Source: Thalassospira lucentensis MCCC 1A00383 = DSM 14000 | Lineage (GTDB): Bacteria; Pseudomonadota; Alphaproteobacteria; Rhodospirillales; Thalassospiraceae | Assembly: GCF_000421265.1 (NCBI RefSeq) | Contig: NZ_ATWN01000003.1 | Coordinates: forward strand, 124,001-188,000 | Direction: 5' to 3' | Length of the DNA: 64,000 nucleotides | Shown here: in pieces, positions 19,296 through 27,882 of the stretch | How the letters are laid out: every line of letters begins with the position of its first letter | Numbering within the stretch: position 1 is the first letter of the stretch | The notes under the pieces: generated by a model | The model's input: the letters and a program-made list of their open reading frames with translations, nothing else | Database searches by the model: none | What the model was told of the DNA's origin: nothing | Made by a program: the position numbers and the translations under genes

Positions 19296-20305
19296 CCCAT
19301 CTGATCCATTTTTTGCGTATCCTCACCGTGCTTGTGCTGGCCGTCACGTTTTCCACGGCCAGTGTTTTGGCGCAAACCAACAGCCCCGATCCGTTGAAAA
19401 TTGCAATGATCCTTTGGCGTGGCGAAACACGGGTCGAAGACGGTTTTCGGGGCTTTTTTGCCGACCGCGGCATTCCTGTCGATCTTCAGATTTATGATGT
19501 TGAACGCGATCTTTCCCGCATCCCGGGCATCATCGCGACCTTACGCAAAAACCCGCCTGATCTTGTTTATACCTGGGGTACCGGGATCACATCCAACGTT
19601 GTTGGCAAATATAACCAGGTCGATCCCGATGAAAACATCACCGATCTTCCCGTGGTGTTTGTCATGGTGTCGTCTCCTTGGAAAACAGGCATTGCCGCGC
19701 CGCTCGGACAATCGCGCCCCAACATCACCGGGGCCACCCACATTGCCCCGCTGCCTGCACAAATTCAGGCCATCCGCGCGTATCACCCAATGACCAAGTT
19801 GGGGGTTGTCTATAATAGCGGTGAAGACAACTCGGTTTCCAACGTCGAAGAACTGACCGCACTTGGGACCGAAATGGGATTTGACGTCCTTGCCGCCCCG
19901 CTTGGCCAAAATGGTGATCCGTCATCAAGTGACATCGCGCCCGCCGTTGCCGATCTTGCCAAACGCGGTGCGGATATCCTCTATATTGGACCCGACAACT
20001 TTATTGGCACGTACCGCGATGCCCTGACCGATGCTGGCTTTGACAACGGTCTGGCCGCCTTTAGTGCCACGGAACTTGAAGTCCGCGACGGGCAGGCAAT
20101 GCTGGGTTTGGTCAGCCGCTATGAACTTGTCGGACGGTTAGCCGCAAGCAAGGTCGAAGACATCCTGATCAATGGCGTCTCACCGGCTGATATTCCCATT
20201 GAAACACTTGACCGGTTTTCTTATCTGATCCGGCTGTCATCGGCGCGCAGGCTGGCACTCTATCCACCACTTTCGTTGCTTGATTACGCTGAAATTATCA
20301 AATGA
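19292..20305 (+). CDS. Periplasmic substrate-binding protein, ABC_sub_bind (TrpX-like) type
   Basis: 337 residues. Signal peptide with likely cleavage after SVLA/Q (about residues 1-28). The mature part matches the ABC_sub_bind fold: LKIAMILWRGETRVEDGF, then PDLVYTWGTGIT, VFVMVSS, KLGVVYNSGEDNS, ADILYIGPDNF and a C-terminal ETLDRFSYLIRLSSARRL. Such proteins normally feed ABC permeases or form the sensor part of kinases. No ABC permease or ATPase is adjacent: neighbours are the sensor-MFS fusion (4-base overlap) and a GNAT gene (4-base overlap). It may present ligand to the sensor domains. Confidence 0.85.
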   Translation: MTHLIHFLRILTVLVLAVTFSTASVLAQTNSPDPLKIAMILWRGETRVEDGFRGFFADRGIPVDLQIYDVERDLSRIPGIIATLRKNPPDLVYTWGTGITSNVVGKYNQVDPDENITDLPVVFVMVSSPWKTGIAAPLGQSRPNITGATHIAPLPAQIQAIRAYHPMTKLGVVYNSGEDNSVSNVEELTALGTEMGFDVLAAPLGQNGDPSSSDIAPAVADLAKRGADILYIGPDNFIGTYRDALTDAGFDNGLAAFSATELEVRDGQAMLGLVSRYELVGRLAASKVEDILINGVSPADIPIETLDRFSYLIRLSSARRLALYPPLSLLDYAEIIK

Positions 20306-20961
20306 CTGTAATTGCCCGTCTGAATGAAACCCATCTATCCGCCGTCATTGCGTTGCATCACGATGTGCTTGCCGATGCCGACCCCACACTCGTCGCGGGT
20401 GAAACAGACATCTTTTTTAAGCAGCATCTGTCTGACTGCGGCCAGATATTTGGCATCCTTGATCAAGATACCCTGCTTGCCTATGGCGTCTTGGGGTTAC
20501 CCCGCCACGGTGATCTTAATTTCGGAGCCGATCACGGCTTACCGCCCGACCAACTAAAATCGGTGGCGCATATCGACGGCGTTGCGGTCAGACGCGATTG
20601 TCGTGGGCAGAACTGGCAATATAAATTGACGTGTCATCGTCTAAACGCGGCACGCACTGCCGGACGTGAAATTGCACTGACCACCGTCGCACCAGGCAAT
20701 GTCGCAAGCCTGATCAACATTCTGTCTGCCGGAATGATCATTCGTGGTCTGAAGGAAAAATATGGCGGCCATCGGTTTTTGATCCGCGCTGACCTCGGCA
20801 AAAACCCAATGCCCCACCAAACCAATGATATAACCCATTGGTGCCCGGCAACAGATTTTGAAAACTGTCATCGCTTGCTAAAGGCGGGCTATGTCGGCGT
20901 GACTTTTCGTAAGGCCACCGCGCAAAGCGCCCCGGACATCGGCTGGTTGCCGCTTGACTGA
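20302..20961 (+). CDS. GNAT-family N-acetyltransferase
   Basis: 219 residues. The acetyl-CoA-binding region is recognisable: VAHIDGVAVRRDCRGQNWQYKL (split by the V-R-R-x-x-R-G-x loop near 96-102), followed by a helix and TTVAPGNVASLINILSAGM. The N-terminal strand and helix (TVIARLNETHLSAVIALHHDVL) also fit. No signal peptide, so cytoplasmic. The start overlaps the stop of the binding-protein gene by four bases; last gene of a four-gene unit. The acceptor could be the imported or sensed small molecule, but nothing in the sequence identifies it. It ends 13 bases from a convergent TAXI gene. Confidence 0.75.
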   Translation: MTVIARLNETHLSAVIALHHDVLADADPTLVAGETDIFFKQHLSDCGQIFGILDQDTLLAYGVLGLPRHGDLNFGADHGLPPDQLKSVAHIDGVAVRRDCRGQNWQYKLTCHRLNAARTAGREIALTTVAPGNVASLINILSAGMIIRGLKEKYGGHRFLIRADLGKNPMPHQTNDITHWCPATDFENCHRLLKAGYVGVTFRKATAQSAPDIGWLPLD

Positions 20962-20974
20962 ACGTAGGTAAGTA

Positions 20975-22285
20975 TCACTGCATATAGGTGTAAGGCGTGT
21001 TTGCCGCGTTTGAAACGCTATCTGGCTCATTATAGAACTGCTGCCAGTCGCAGGCATGCAGATCAGTTTCCCAATAGCATGCCGCCCCTTTATGGAACGG
21101 CAGGAAATTGCCCTTCTCATACATGTCATCGGCCATAACACTGCGAAAGGTTGGAAACTCGGTTTTCAGCTGTTCGATATTCTCGTGTATTATGCGGGTC
21201 ACCCAGTATACCACATAGGGGTCAGCCACTTCATAGGCCATCAGTGACGCCTTGAAACCATATGAGTTAATTGCCTGTTCCTGCCGGTCATACGTCCTCG
21301 CCGGAAGGACCTGATCAAAGAAATAATGGTTTGCCGAAACCAGTTTCTGGGTCAATGGTCCGCCCATGCCAATCACTTTGGCATCACAGGCAAGGCTGTC
21401 TTCAATGATGGATGCCGGATGCCCGATCCACAGACCAAACGCATCAATATAATCTTCGCAAATACCAAGCCGGTTGTAGTCCTGCGCAACGCTGTAGATC
21501 GTTTCCATATCGTCAAGCGTAATGTCATATTGCCCCAGCAATTCCAACCACAACTCACGGGATGCCGACCCTTCCGGACCAATATTAATCCGCTTTCCGC
21601 GTAAATCAGCAATGCTTTCAATCTCGGAATCCTGACGCACAATCAAAAGCCCCATCTCGTCATGCAATGACATGACAGACCGCGCGCCAGGGATCGGGTT
21701 AACCCCGGCCTGAGCTTCCCAGTTGTTGTTTGATTGCACAATCGCCAGCTGGACCCGACCTTCTTTCATCAATTGGATATTGCTGCCAACCCCCTGGGAT
21801 CGAAGTGGCACACAATGAACTCGATGACGTTTGTAGCTGCGACGCATCATGTCGCAGATTTTCGCTGCCACCTGAAAATACACGCCATTCGTACTGCCGC
21901 TATAGATCGCGGCGTAATAGGACCGTTCGCTTTTGCCATCGCCCATAATTTCTGTGGCATTCGACAATGCGATCAGACTGTCAGGGCCCTGCGACTTGCG
22001 CCGATATTGCGACAGGGGAATGGCATCGGGTTTATAAAGCCACCCATCAACCATATCCGGGTTACTGTCGCTGATCTTGATATCATCCGCATCATACTGG
22101 TCGACATCAAAAGCCTCGGCTTTGCGGGCACTGGCCTGCGCGGAATCCGCCGTTGTCGCGTCTTGCGCGTAACCAGCCGACATCCCGCAAACGAGATACA
22201 GCGATACAATCGTCCATCTTATTGGTTTAGTCAGGCCGTCCGATGAAAACCACAAGGTCAATTCTACCACAACCAGTTTGCGCAA
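20975..22285 (-). CDS. TAXI-family TRAP solute-binding protein
   Basis: Up to 436 residues. Signal peptide around IRWTIVSLYLVCGMSAGYAQ; the mature part has TAXI hallmarks: AAIYSGSTNGVYFQVAAKICD, GVGSNIQLMKEGRVQLAIVQS, LLIVRQDSEIESIADLRGKRINIGPEGSASR (given here in parts), and a C-terminal Cys-rich stretch (GAACYWETDLHACDW). The start is uncertain: 22285 is TTG and in-frame GTG or TTG codons follow; no ATG precedes the signal. No fused or separate TRAP membrane subunit is adjacent, so it is an orphan here. It is divergent from the PLP enzyme gene and convergent with the GNAT gene. Confidence 0.8.
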   Translation of the reverse strand: MRKLVVVELTLWFSSDGLTKPIRWTIVSLYLVCGMSAGYAQDATTADSAQASARKAEAFDVDQYDADDIKISDSNPDMVDGWLYKPDAIPLSQYRRKSQGPDSLIALSNATEIMGDGKSERSYYAAIYSGSTNGVYFQVAAKICDMMRRSYKRHRVHCVPLRSQGVGSNIQLMKEGRVQLAIVQSNNNWEAQAGVNPIPGARSVMSLHDEMGLLIVRQDSEIESIADLRGKRINIGPEGSASRELWLELLGQYDITLDDMETIYSVAQDYNRLGICEDYIDAFGLWIGHPASIIEDSLACDAKVIGMGGPLTQKLVSANHYFFDQVLPARTYDRQEQAINSYGFKASLMAYEVADPYVVYWVTRIIHENIEQLKTEFPTFRSVMADDMYEKGNFLPFHKGAACYWETDLHACDWQQFYNEPDSVSNAANTPYTYMQ

Positions 22286-22464
22286 CAGGCTTTACTGTAC
22301 TGGATTTTATCGCGCACCGTCGAGATTCAATCTTGCGCATTGCAAAGTTTCTCAGACATTTAACCTGTATTCTTAAGCAAATTGTATTTGACGATCCAAA
22401 GAGCCCTTATCATAACCATTAGTATGTATATTCAGACACCACCCTTGCCACTCAGGATCATGCA

Positions 22465-23550
22465 GTGATCGGTTTAAACGCCTTTGTCCCCGGACGCGAC
22501 GAGGTTTATCAGGCCTTTGATCTGATTTCGTCTTGGCCTGACTACTGCCAAAGCCCGTTGCTATCATGCCCGGGCTTGGCCAATGAGCTTGGCATTGGCA
22601 AGGTCTGGATCAAGGATGAAAGCAAACGGTTTGGCCTTGGCGGAGTTAAGGCCCTTGGCGCGCCCTATGGGCTGAAACGTCAACTCCTTAAACGCGGCAT
22701 TGAACCCGGAAGCCCTCAGTGCCGCGACTATACCGCCATCGCCGCCACCGATGGCAACCACGGCCTTGCAACCGCGTGGGCGGCGACGAAATTCAATTGC
22801 CCGGCAAAAATCTATGTCGGAAGCGACGTTGACCCGGCACGCATGCGGCGTATCCGCGATAATGGCGCGGAACTGGTTTATGTCGATGGCACCTATGATG
22901 ATGCAGTGCTTGCCGCCAGCGACGCGGCAATCGCATCGAATGTCCTATTGATCACCGACACCGATTACAGTGGCGATCTGGATGTGACGCGCGACATCAT
23001 GGCGGGCTACGCCGTGCTGGGAGTCGAATGCGCCCGTCAACTTCGTGCCCAGAATGAAACCCTCGACAGCATCTTTCTGCAATGTGGGGTCGGCGGCATG
23101 GCGGCGGGCTGTGCGATTGGCATGTGGCATGAAACCGGGCAAAAGCCGGTGGTCTGTTCTGTCGAACCTGAAACCGCTGCCTGCGTTAAAACCAGCATCG
23201 AACGCGGCACATTGACCCGTGTGCCGGGAAAACTTCTGACCCGTATGGTCGGGCTGTCGTGTGGTTGTCCCAGCCTGTCGGCATTTGAAATTCTTCAAGA
23301 CGTCTGCATTGGCAATATCGTGATTAACGATGCCATTGCCAAACGCGTACAGGACCAGATGACACTCGGTGTTCGCAACGATCCGCCGCTTGATACATGG
23401 GACACCGGGATATCGGGTATTGCCGGGTTGTGGCATGTCGCGCAAAACCCCGAACTACGGGACCGCTTTGCCCTCACAAGCCAAAGTCGCGTGCTTGTGA
23501 TCAACAGCGAAGGTGCCATTCCCGACCAGTATCTTCAGCCAAATGTTTGA
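22465..23550 (+). CDS. Diaminopropionate ammonia-lyase-like PLP enzyme (fold type II)
   Basis: 361 residues. GTG start with AGGA at 22454-22457. PLP lysine region KDESKRFGLGGVKALGAPYG resembles diaminopropionate ammonia-lyase; ATDGNHGLATAWAA, QCGVGGMAAG (phosphate loop) and a C-terminal VLVINSEGA complete the family picture. The known enzyme splits 2,3-diaminopropionate to pyruvate and ammonia; relatives act on serine or threonine. It is somewhat shorter than the roughly 400-residue enterobacterial form. It sits about 110 bases upstream of the two peptide-exporter genes, so it may supply or remove an unusual amino acid for the nearby peptide pathway, or serve in self-protection. Both are inference. 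Confidence 0.8.
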   Translation: MIGLNAFVPGRDEVYQAFDLISSWPDYCQSPLLSCPGLANELGIGKVWIKDESKRFGLGGVKALGAPYGLKRQLLKRGIEPGSPQCRDYTAIAATDGNHGLATAWAATKFNCPAKIYVGSDVDPARMRRIRDNGAELVYVDGTYDDAVLAASDAAIASNVLLITDTDYSGDLDVTRDIMAGYAVLGVECARQLRAQNETLDSIFLQCGVGGMAAGCAIGMWHETGQKPVVCSVEPETAACVKTSIERGTLTRVPGKLLTRMVGLSCGCPSLSAFEILQDVCIGNIVINDAIAKRVQDQMTLGVRNDPPLDTWDTGISGIAGLWHVAQNPELRDRFALTSQSRVLVINSEGAIPDQYLQPNV

Positions 23551-23661
23551 TGCGTATTTGATGGATATTTCACGAAACATATTTGGGCCGCTGGACAGTT
23601 CATCAGGCCATGCTACAGTTAATCTATCAACGCTAGGTTTGTTTTGGGGGCCGTTAACTAA

Positions 23662-25311
23662 ATGAAGTTGCTGGAATTGTTATCTTGGGGCGATAACAAC
23701 CTTGTCATCCGGCTTGGCGTTGCGGGTGCACTTTCGGGTGTCGGCAGCGCAGCACTTCTTGGTATTGTCAACACGGCCGCCGAAGAAATCGCCGACAACG
23801 GCATTGACGAGGTGAACTGGGCACTTGCCGCGACCTTTATCGTGCTGGCCGTTGTTTACTTCCTTGCCGAAGTCTTTTTGATCAGCACCATTGCCCGGCA
23901 AATCGAAAACGGCATCGACCGGGTCCGCAAAAAGCTGTTGTCGCAAATCGCCGTTGCCGACTTCGCCCAGATTGAGATTTTCGGCCAGTCCCGCCTTTTT
24001 GACAGCATCACCCAAAGCACACAGAACATCTCGCAAAACTCCCACATGATCGGCATGGCTTTTAGAAGCCTGCTGCTGCTGGTTGCTGTCATGGCCTATG
24101 TGTTCTGGCTGTCGATGCTGGCGTTTTTCATCATTGTCGTCGTGGTCGGGGTCGGCATTCTGATCTATCTGCGAATGGGCAAAACGCTTTCGATGTGGTT
24201 TGGCAAACTTCATCAGGTTGAAACCATCCTGTTTGACCGGGTGTCTGATTTGTTCGCGGGCATCAAGGAAGTCCGGATGTGGTCCAAACGCAGCGACGCC
24301 TTCAAGGTCGCCTTTGACAATGCGTCTGACAACAAGGCCGAGATCGGCAAAAAAGCCCAAACCATGATTTCGCGTCAGATGATCATGGGCATTTCGGCTT
24401 TCTATATCCTGCTGGCCATCATCGTCTTTATCGTGCCGGTATATTCCGACAGTTTTGATGCCGACGTTGCCAAAATCAGTACTGCCGTCCTGTTCATGAT
24501 CGGCCCGATCAGCATCATTGTGCAGTCAATGTCCGTACTTGGCATGGCAGAACGATCAGCCGTTCGCATGATGCAACTGTCACAAGACCTCGAAGACATT
24601 CGCGAACCGATTGCCGAAGACGGCATGCCGCTCAGCGATCCTTTTGATCACGTCAGTTTTGAAAATGTTGTCTTCACCTATCCCAACCGCGATCCACGTC
24701 ACGGGTTTGAATTGGGCCCGATTGACTTATCCGTCAAACGCGGTGAGCTTTTGTTTATCACCGGCGGCAACGGGGCGGGTAAATCGACCTTGATCAAACT
24801 TCTGACCGCTCTGTATCGTCCTGTATCTGGCAAGGTCAGCATCAACAATGTCCAGCTTGGCCCGCAAAGCATGTCGGCCTATCGCAATCTGATCGCGACC
24901 GTTTTTTCAGACTCTCATCTGTTTGAGGAACTGTTTGGCACAACCGACATCACGGTTGAGGATGCGCAATACTGGATCGAACGGTTTGAGCTTGCCCACG
25001 TGACCGGCATTCGCGACGGACGGTTTATCACCATCGCCCTGTCGGCTGGACAACGCAAACGCTTGGCCCTGATTACGGCTATTCTTGAAGATCGCCCGAT
25101 CATCGTTCTTGATGAATGGGCGGCCGATCAGGACCCGTATTTCCGTAAAAAGTTCTACCGCGAAATTCTGCCTGAACTTAAACAACGCGGCACAACAATC
25201 ATCGCCGTCACCCATGACGACCATTATTTTGATGTTGCTGACCGTCGATTGCACCTTGATACCGGAAAGCTGAGCGAGCTTGATCTCACTGACCCGCGCG
25301 GGAGGATATGA
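23662..25311 (+). CDS. Cyclic-peptide-exporter-type ABC half-transporter (SyrD/PvdE-like), first subunit
   Basis: 549 residues: six-helix membrane domain (about 1-290), then an ATPase domain with Walker A GGNGAGKST (about 368), signature LSAGQRKR, Walker B and its flank IVLDEWAADQDPYF, and a switch His in VTHDDHYF. The DEWAADQDP stretch is characteristic of the SyrD/PvdE family that exports or translocates non-ribosomal peptides and siderophore precursors across the inner membrane. The stop at 25311 is followed after one base by a homologous gene, so the two likely form a heterodimer. Association with the NRPS 11 kb away is inferred from family. Confidence 0.9.
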   Translation: MKLLELLSWGDNNLVIRLGVAGALSGVGSAALLGIVNTAAEEIADNGIDEVNWALAATFIVLAVVYFLAEVFLISTIARQIENGIDRVRKKLLSQIAVADFAQIEIFGQSRLFDSITQSTQNISQNSHMIGMAFRSLLLLVAVMAYVFWLSMLAFFIIVVVVGVGILIYLRMGKTLSMWFGKLHQVETILFDRVSDLFAGIKEVRMWSKRSDAFKVAFDNASDNKAEIGKKAQTMISRQMIMGISAFYILLAIIVFIVPVYSDSFDADVAKISTAVLFMIGPISIIVQSMSVLGMAERSAVRMMQLSQDLEDIREPIAEDGMPLSDPFDHVSFENVVFTYPNRDPRHGFELGPIDLSVKRGELLFITGGNGAGKSTLIKLLTALYRPVSGKVSINNVQLGPQSMSAYRNLIATVFSDSHLFEELFGTTDITVEDAQYWIERFELAHVTGIRDGRFITIALSAGQRKRLALITAILEDRPIIVLDEWAADQDPYFRKKFYREILPELKQRGTTIIAVTHDDHYFDVADRRLHLDTGKLSELDLTDPRGRI

Positions 25312-25312
25312 C

Positions 25313-26956
25313 ATGATGCTGTTCAATGTCCTGCGCACGCGCGCGAACATCAATATGCGCACTGTTGTCGCCCTCCTCGTCATGGCGGCCGTCTCGACCA
25401 CCATGGTTCTGGTCATCGTCAATATGGCCTCGTCTCAGGCCGAAGAGGGCACCATCAGCGCACGCCTTCTGGCCCTCATGGCCCTGTCATTGATCGGCTT
25501 CATCTGGTCGCAACACACCGCAGACACGCTTGTCGCAGGCGAGGTCGAACGCATTCTGCATCAATTCCGTTTATCCCTGTTTGACGAAGTCCGCACATCC
25601 TCCCCCGAAACGCTTGAAACCGTTGGTCAGGGGCCGATACAGGCCGCCATGACCCAGGAAATGCAGACCATCTCAAACACCTTGCCGATGCTGATGAACG
25701 GCATACAGCAACTGGTTCTGATCGTGTTTGTCAGCCTGTATCTGGCGTGGTTGTCGCTGTTTGCCTTTGCCATGATTGCCGTGCTTGCTGCCTTGGCTGT
25801 CGGCATTCACCTGTATCGTATCAAACGCATTAATGCCGCTGTCCGCGAAGCCGCCGAGGACGAAGGCAAACTGTTTGGCGGGCTGACCGATCTGCTTGAT
25901 GGTTTTAAGGAAGTGAAGATGAACAGTCTTCGCCGTGAAACCCTGCTGTCGCGGCTCAAAACCCGGTCGGAACGTACCCGCGATACCAAGGCCACCATCA
26001 AACAACAATGGACCCGTGAAACCGCCGCCGTGCAACTTGCGTTTTATATCATGATGGCGGCCATGGTTTTCATCGTGCCGATGTTCACATCCGACTATCA
26101 TGACGTCGCGGTGCAAACCACCACCGCCACCCTGTTTTTGTTTGGCCCCATCGGCTCGACCATCATGACGTTGCCCGCCTTTAACGACAGCGAAGCCGCC
26201 CTTGCCAAAATCACCAGCCTGCAAGAAGAAATCGGTGATGCGCTCATAAAACAGCACCAGCACGAAGCCAATGCCACCGACAGAAAAGACGCCAGCGCAC
26301 CGCTTACCGACATCGCTGAAATTGCGCTGAACGATGTACGCTTTACCTATCCCGGCCCAACTGGCGGATTTTCCGTTGGCCCGCTGAACGCCAGCTTCAA
26401 ACGCGGTGAAATTACCTTTATCACCGGGGGCAACGGGGCGGGAAAATCAACCATGATCGCGCTTTTGACCGGTCTTCGCGCCTTTGACAGCGGGGAAATT
26501 ACGGTCAATGGCACGCCCCTAAGCATTGATCAGCTCCAAAACTACCGCGATCAATTTGCCTCGGTCCTTGCCGGATACCATCTTTTTGACGCGCTTTATG
26601 GTATTGACCCGATTGACGAAGATAAGGTCAACGCCCTGCTCAATCAGATGGAAATCGCCAATAAGGTAACGCTTGAAAACAACACCTTTTCAACAACATC
26701 CCTGTCGCAGGGCCAACGCAAACGCTTGGCCCTGATCACCGCCCTTCTCGAAGAAAAACCCGTCCTCGTGCTTGATGAATGGGCCGCGGATCAGGACCCG
26801 CATTTCCGTTCGGTCTTTTATGAAAAAATCCTGCCCGACTTGCGCGCACAGGGCAAAATCCTGATTTGCGTCACCCATGATGACAGATGGTTCCACCTTG
26901 CGGATCGCATCTATCATGTCCGCGATGGGCAGTTTGACGAGACCAGCAGCACCTAG
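25313..26956 (+). CDS. Cyclic-peptide-exporter-type ABC half-transporter (SyrD/PvdE-like), second subunit
   Basis: About 547 residues from the ATG at 25313, preceded by GGAGG at 25301-25305 with about 7-base spacing; 25316 is also possible. Six-helix domain, then Walker A GGNGAGKST, signature LSQGQRKR, the family stretch VLDEWAADQDPHF and a switch His in VTHDDRWF. Clearly paralogous to the preceding gene. The conserved LxSGQRKRLALIT-like region is almost the same in both, and both NBDs keep all catalytic motifs, so both sites could hydrolyse ATP. Converges with the type II thioesterase gene 13 bases downstream. Confidence 0.9.
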   Translation: MMLFNVLRTRANINMRTVVALLVMAAVSTTMVLVIVNMASSQAEEGTISARLLALMALSLIGFIWSQHTADTLVAGEVERILHQFRLSLFDEVRTSSPETLETVGQGPIQAAMTQEMQTISNTLPMLMNGIQQLVLIVFVSLYLAWLSLFAFAMIAVLAALAVGIHLYRIKRINAAVREAAEDEGKLFGGLTDLLDGFKEVKMNSLRRETLLSRLKTRSERTRDTKATIKQQWTRETAAVQLAFYIMMAAMVFIVPMFTSDYHDVAVQTTTATLFLFGPIGSTIMTLPAFNDSEAALAKITSLQEEIGDALIKQHQHEANATDRKDASAPLTDIAEIALNDVRFTYPGPTGGFSVGPLNASFKRGEITFITGGNGAGKSTMIALLTGLRAFDSGEITVNGTPLSIDQLQNYRDQFASVLAGYHLFDALYGIDPIDEDKVNALLNQMEIANKVTLENNTFSTTSLSQGQRKRLALITALLEEKPVLVLDEWAADQDPHFRSVFYEKILPDLRAQGKILICVTHDDRWFHLADRIYHVRDGQFDETSST

Positions 26957-26969
26957 GCCCAAACGTCGA

Positions 26970-27719
26970 TCAATCGCCAAACGCGTCCGCAACCGCCCCG
27001 ATCACCGCATCCTGATGGTCGGTGATAAAGAAATGCCCGCCAGCATAAACATGCTTGGCAAACCCGCCCGTGGTTGCCTTCTGCCACCCCTCAAGGTCGT
27101 CTGGCACCGGGCTTGTATCCATATCCCCGCCAAACACGGTAATCGGACAGAACAGCTTGGCAAGATCACCGGAATATGCCGTTTCCGAAAGCTTGAAATC
27201 GGCGCGAAGTGGCGCTTCAAACAGGTCCCGATATTCCTGATTTTCAAGAATTTCACTGGGTGTCCCGCCATATTTGGCAACCTCTTGCCAGAAGTGCTCG
27301 GACGACAACCCATGCAAGGGTGCGCGTTTCATCGCGATATCGGGGCTACGCCGTGCCGCCAAAAACAAATGCTCTGGCCCGCAATCCCCTTCTCTAGCCT
27401 CCGCAACCATCTTACACGCCAGATGGTGCGAAATGATCGCCCCCATCGAATAGCCAAAAAACGCATACGGCTTATCGGTCAATGGCCCGATGGCCGCATG
27501 GATGGCCGCAACCATGCCATCGATTGTATCAATCAATGGTTCGCCAAACCGCTGTTCCCGCCCCGGAAGGCACACCAACACAATCTCGATATCATCAGGT
27601 ATCAGGCTGCGCCACGACCGGTAAAACGATGCCCCGCCGCCGGCAAACGGAAAGCAAAACAGCCGCCGCCGTGCGGGCACCTGCCCCGGTAAGGATACAA
27701 ACCATTTACTGCTGTCCAT
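26970..27719 (-). CDS. Type II thioesterase of NRPS/PKS pathways
   Basis: 249 residues from the ATG at 27719. Alpha/beta-hydrolase with the family signature FCFPFAGGGASFYRSW near 22-37, LPGREQRF, the nucleophile motif GYSMGA near 91-96, the acid in GGDMDTSPVP and His in GGHFF. Such stand-alone thioesterases clear wrongly primed or stalled carrier domains. Convergent with the exporter genes. Together with those and the transferase at 12.6 kb it supports one dispersed biosynthetic locus around the synthetases. Confidence 0.9.
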   Translation of the reverse strand: MDSSKWFVSLPGQVPARRRLFCFPFAGGGASFYRSWRSLIPDDIEIVLVCLPGREQRFGEPLIDTIDGMVAAIHAAIGPLTDKPYAFFGYSMGAIISHHLACKMVAEAREGDCGPEHLFLAARRSPDIAMKRAPLHGLSSEHFWQEVAKYGGTPSEILENQEYRDLFEAPLRADFKLSETAYSGDLAKLFCPITVFGGDMDTSPVPDDLEGWQKATTGGFAKHVYAGGHFFITDHQDAVIGAVADAFGD

Positions 27720-27824
27720 CAAGACCCCATGCGCGAACCAGAAAACGACAAACCCCTTGTTATCATCGTTTTAGCCGTAACTCCAACGCGCACGATTTTC
27801 ATGCCTGACATCGCCCAAAACAAA

Positions 27825-27850
27825 GCGCCCCCGACAGTTATCGAGGGCGC
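27825..27850 (-). terminator. Intrinsic terminator after the TRAP operon
   Basis: Ten-position stem with one mismatch (GCGCCC and CGA paired with TCG and GGGCGC) and loop CAGTTA. Read on the minus strand it is followed by TTTGTTTTG. It lies 33 bases past the dctM stop. Confidence 0.75.
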
Positions 27851-27882
27851 CTTTAAACATATCTCTTTGCAACCTGATCAGA

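Noticed and set aside
22380-22420. TTGACG followed by TCATAA as a promoter of the PLP-enzyme gene
   Set aside because: The -10 match is poor and spacing only 16; not strong enough to list.
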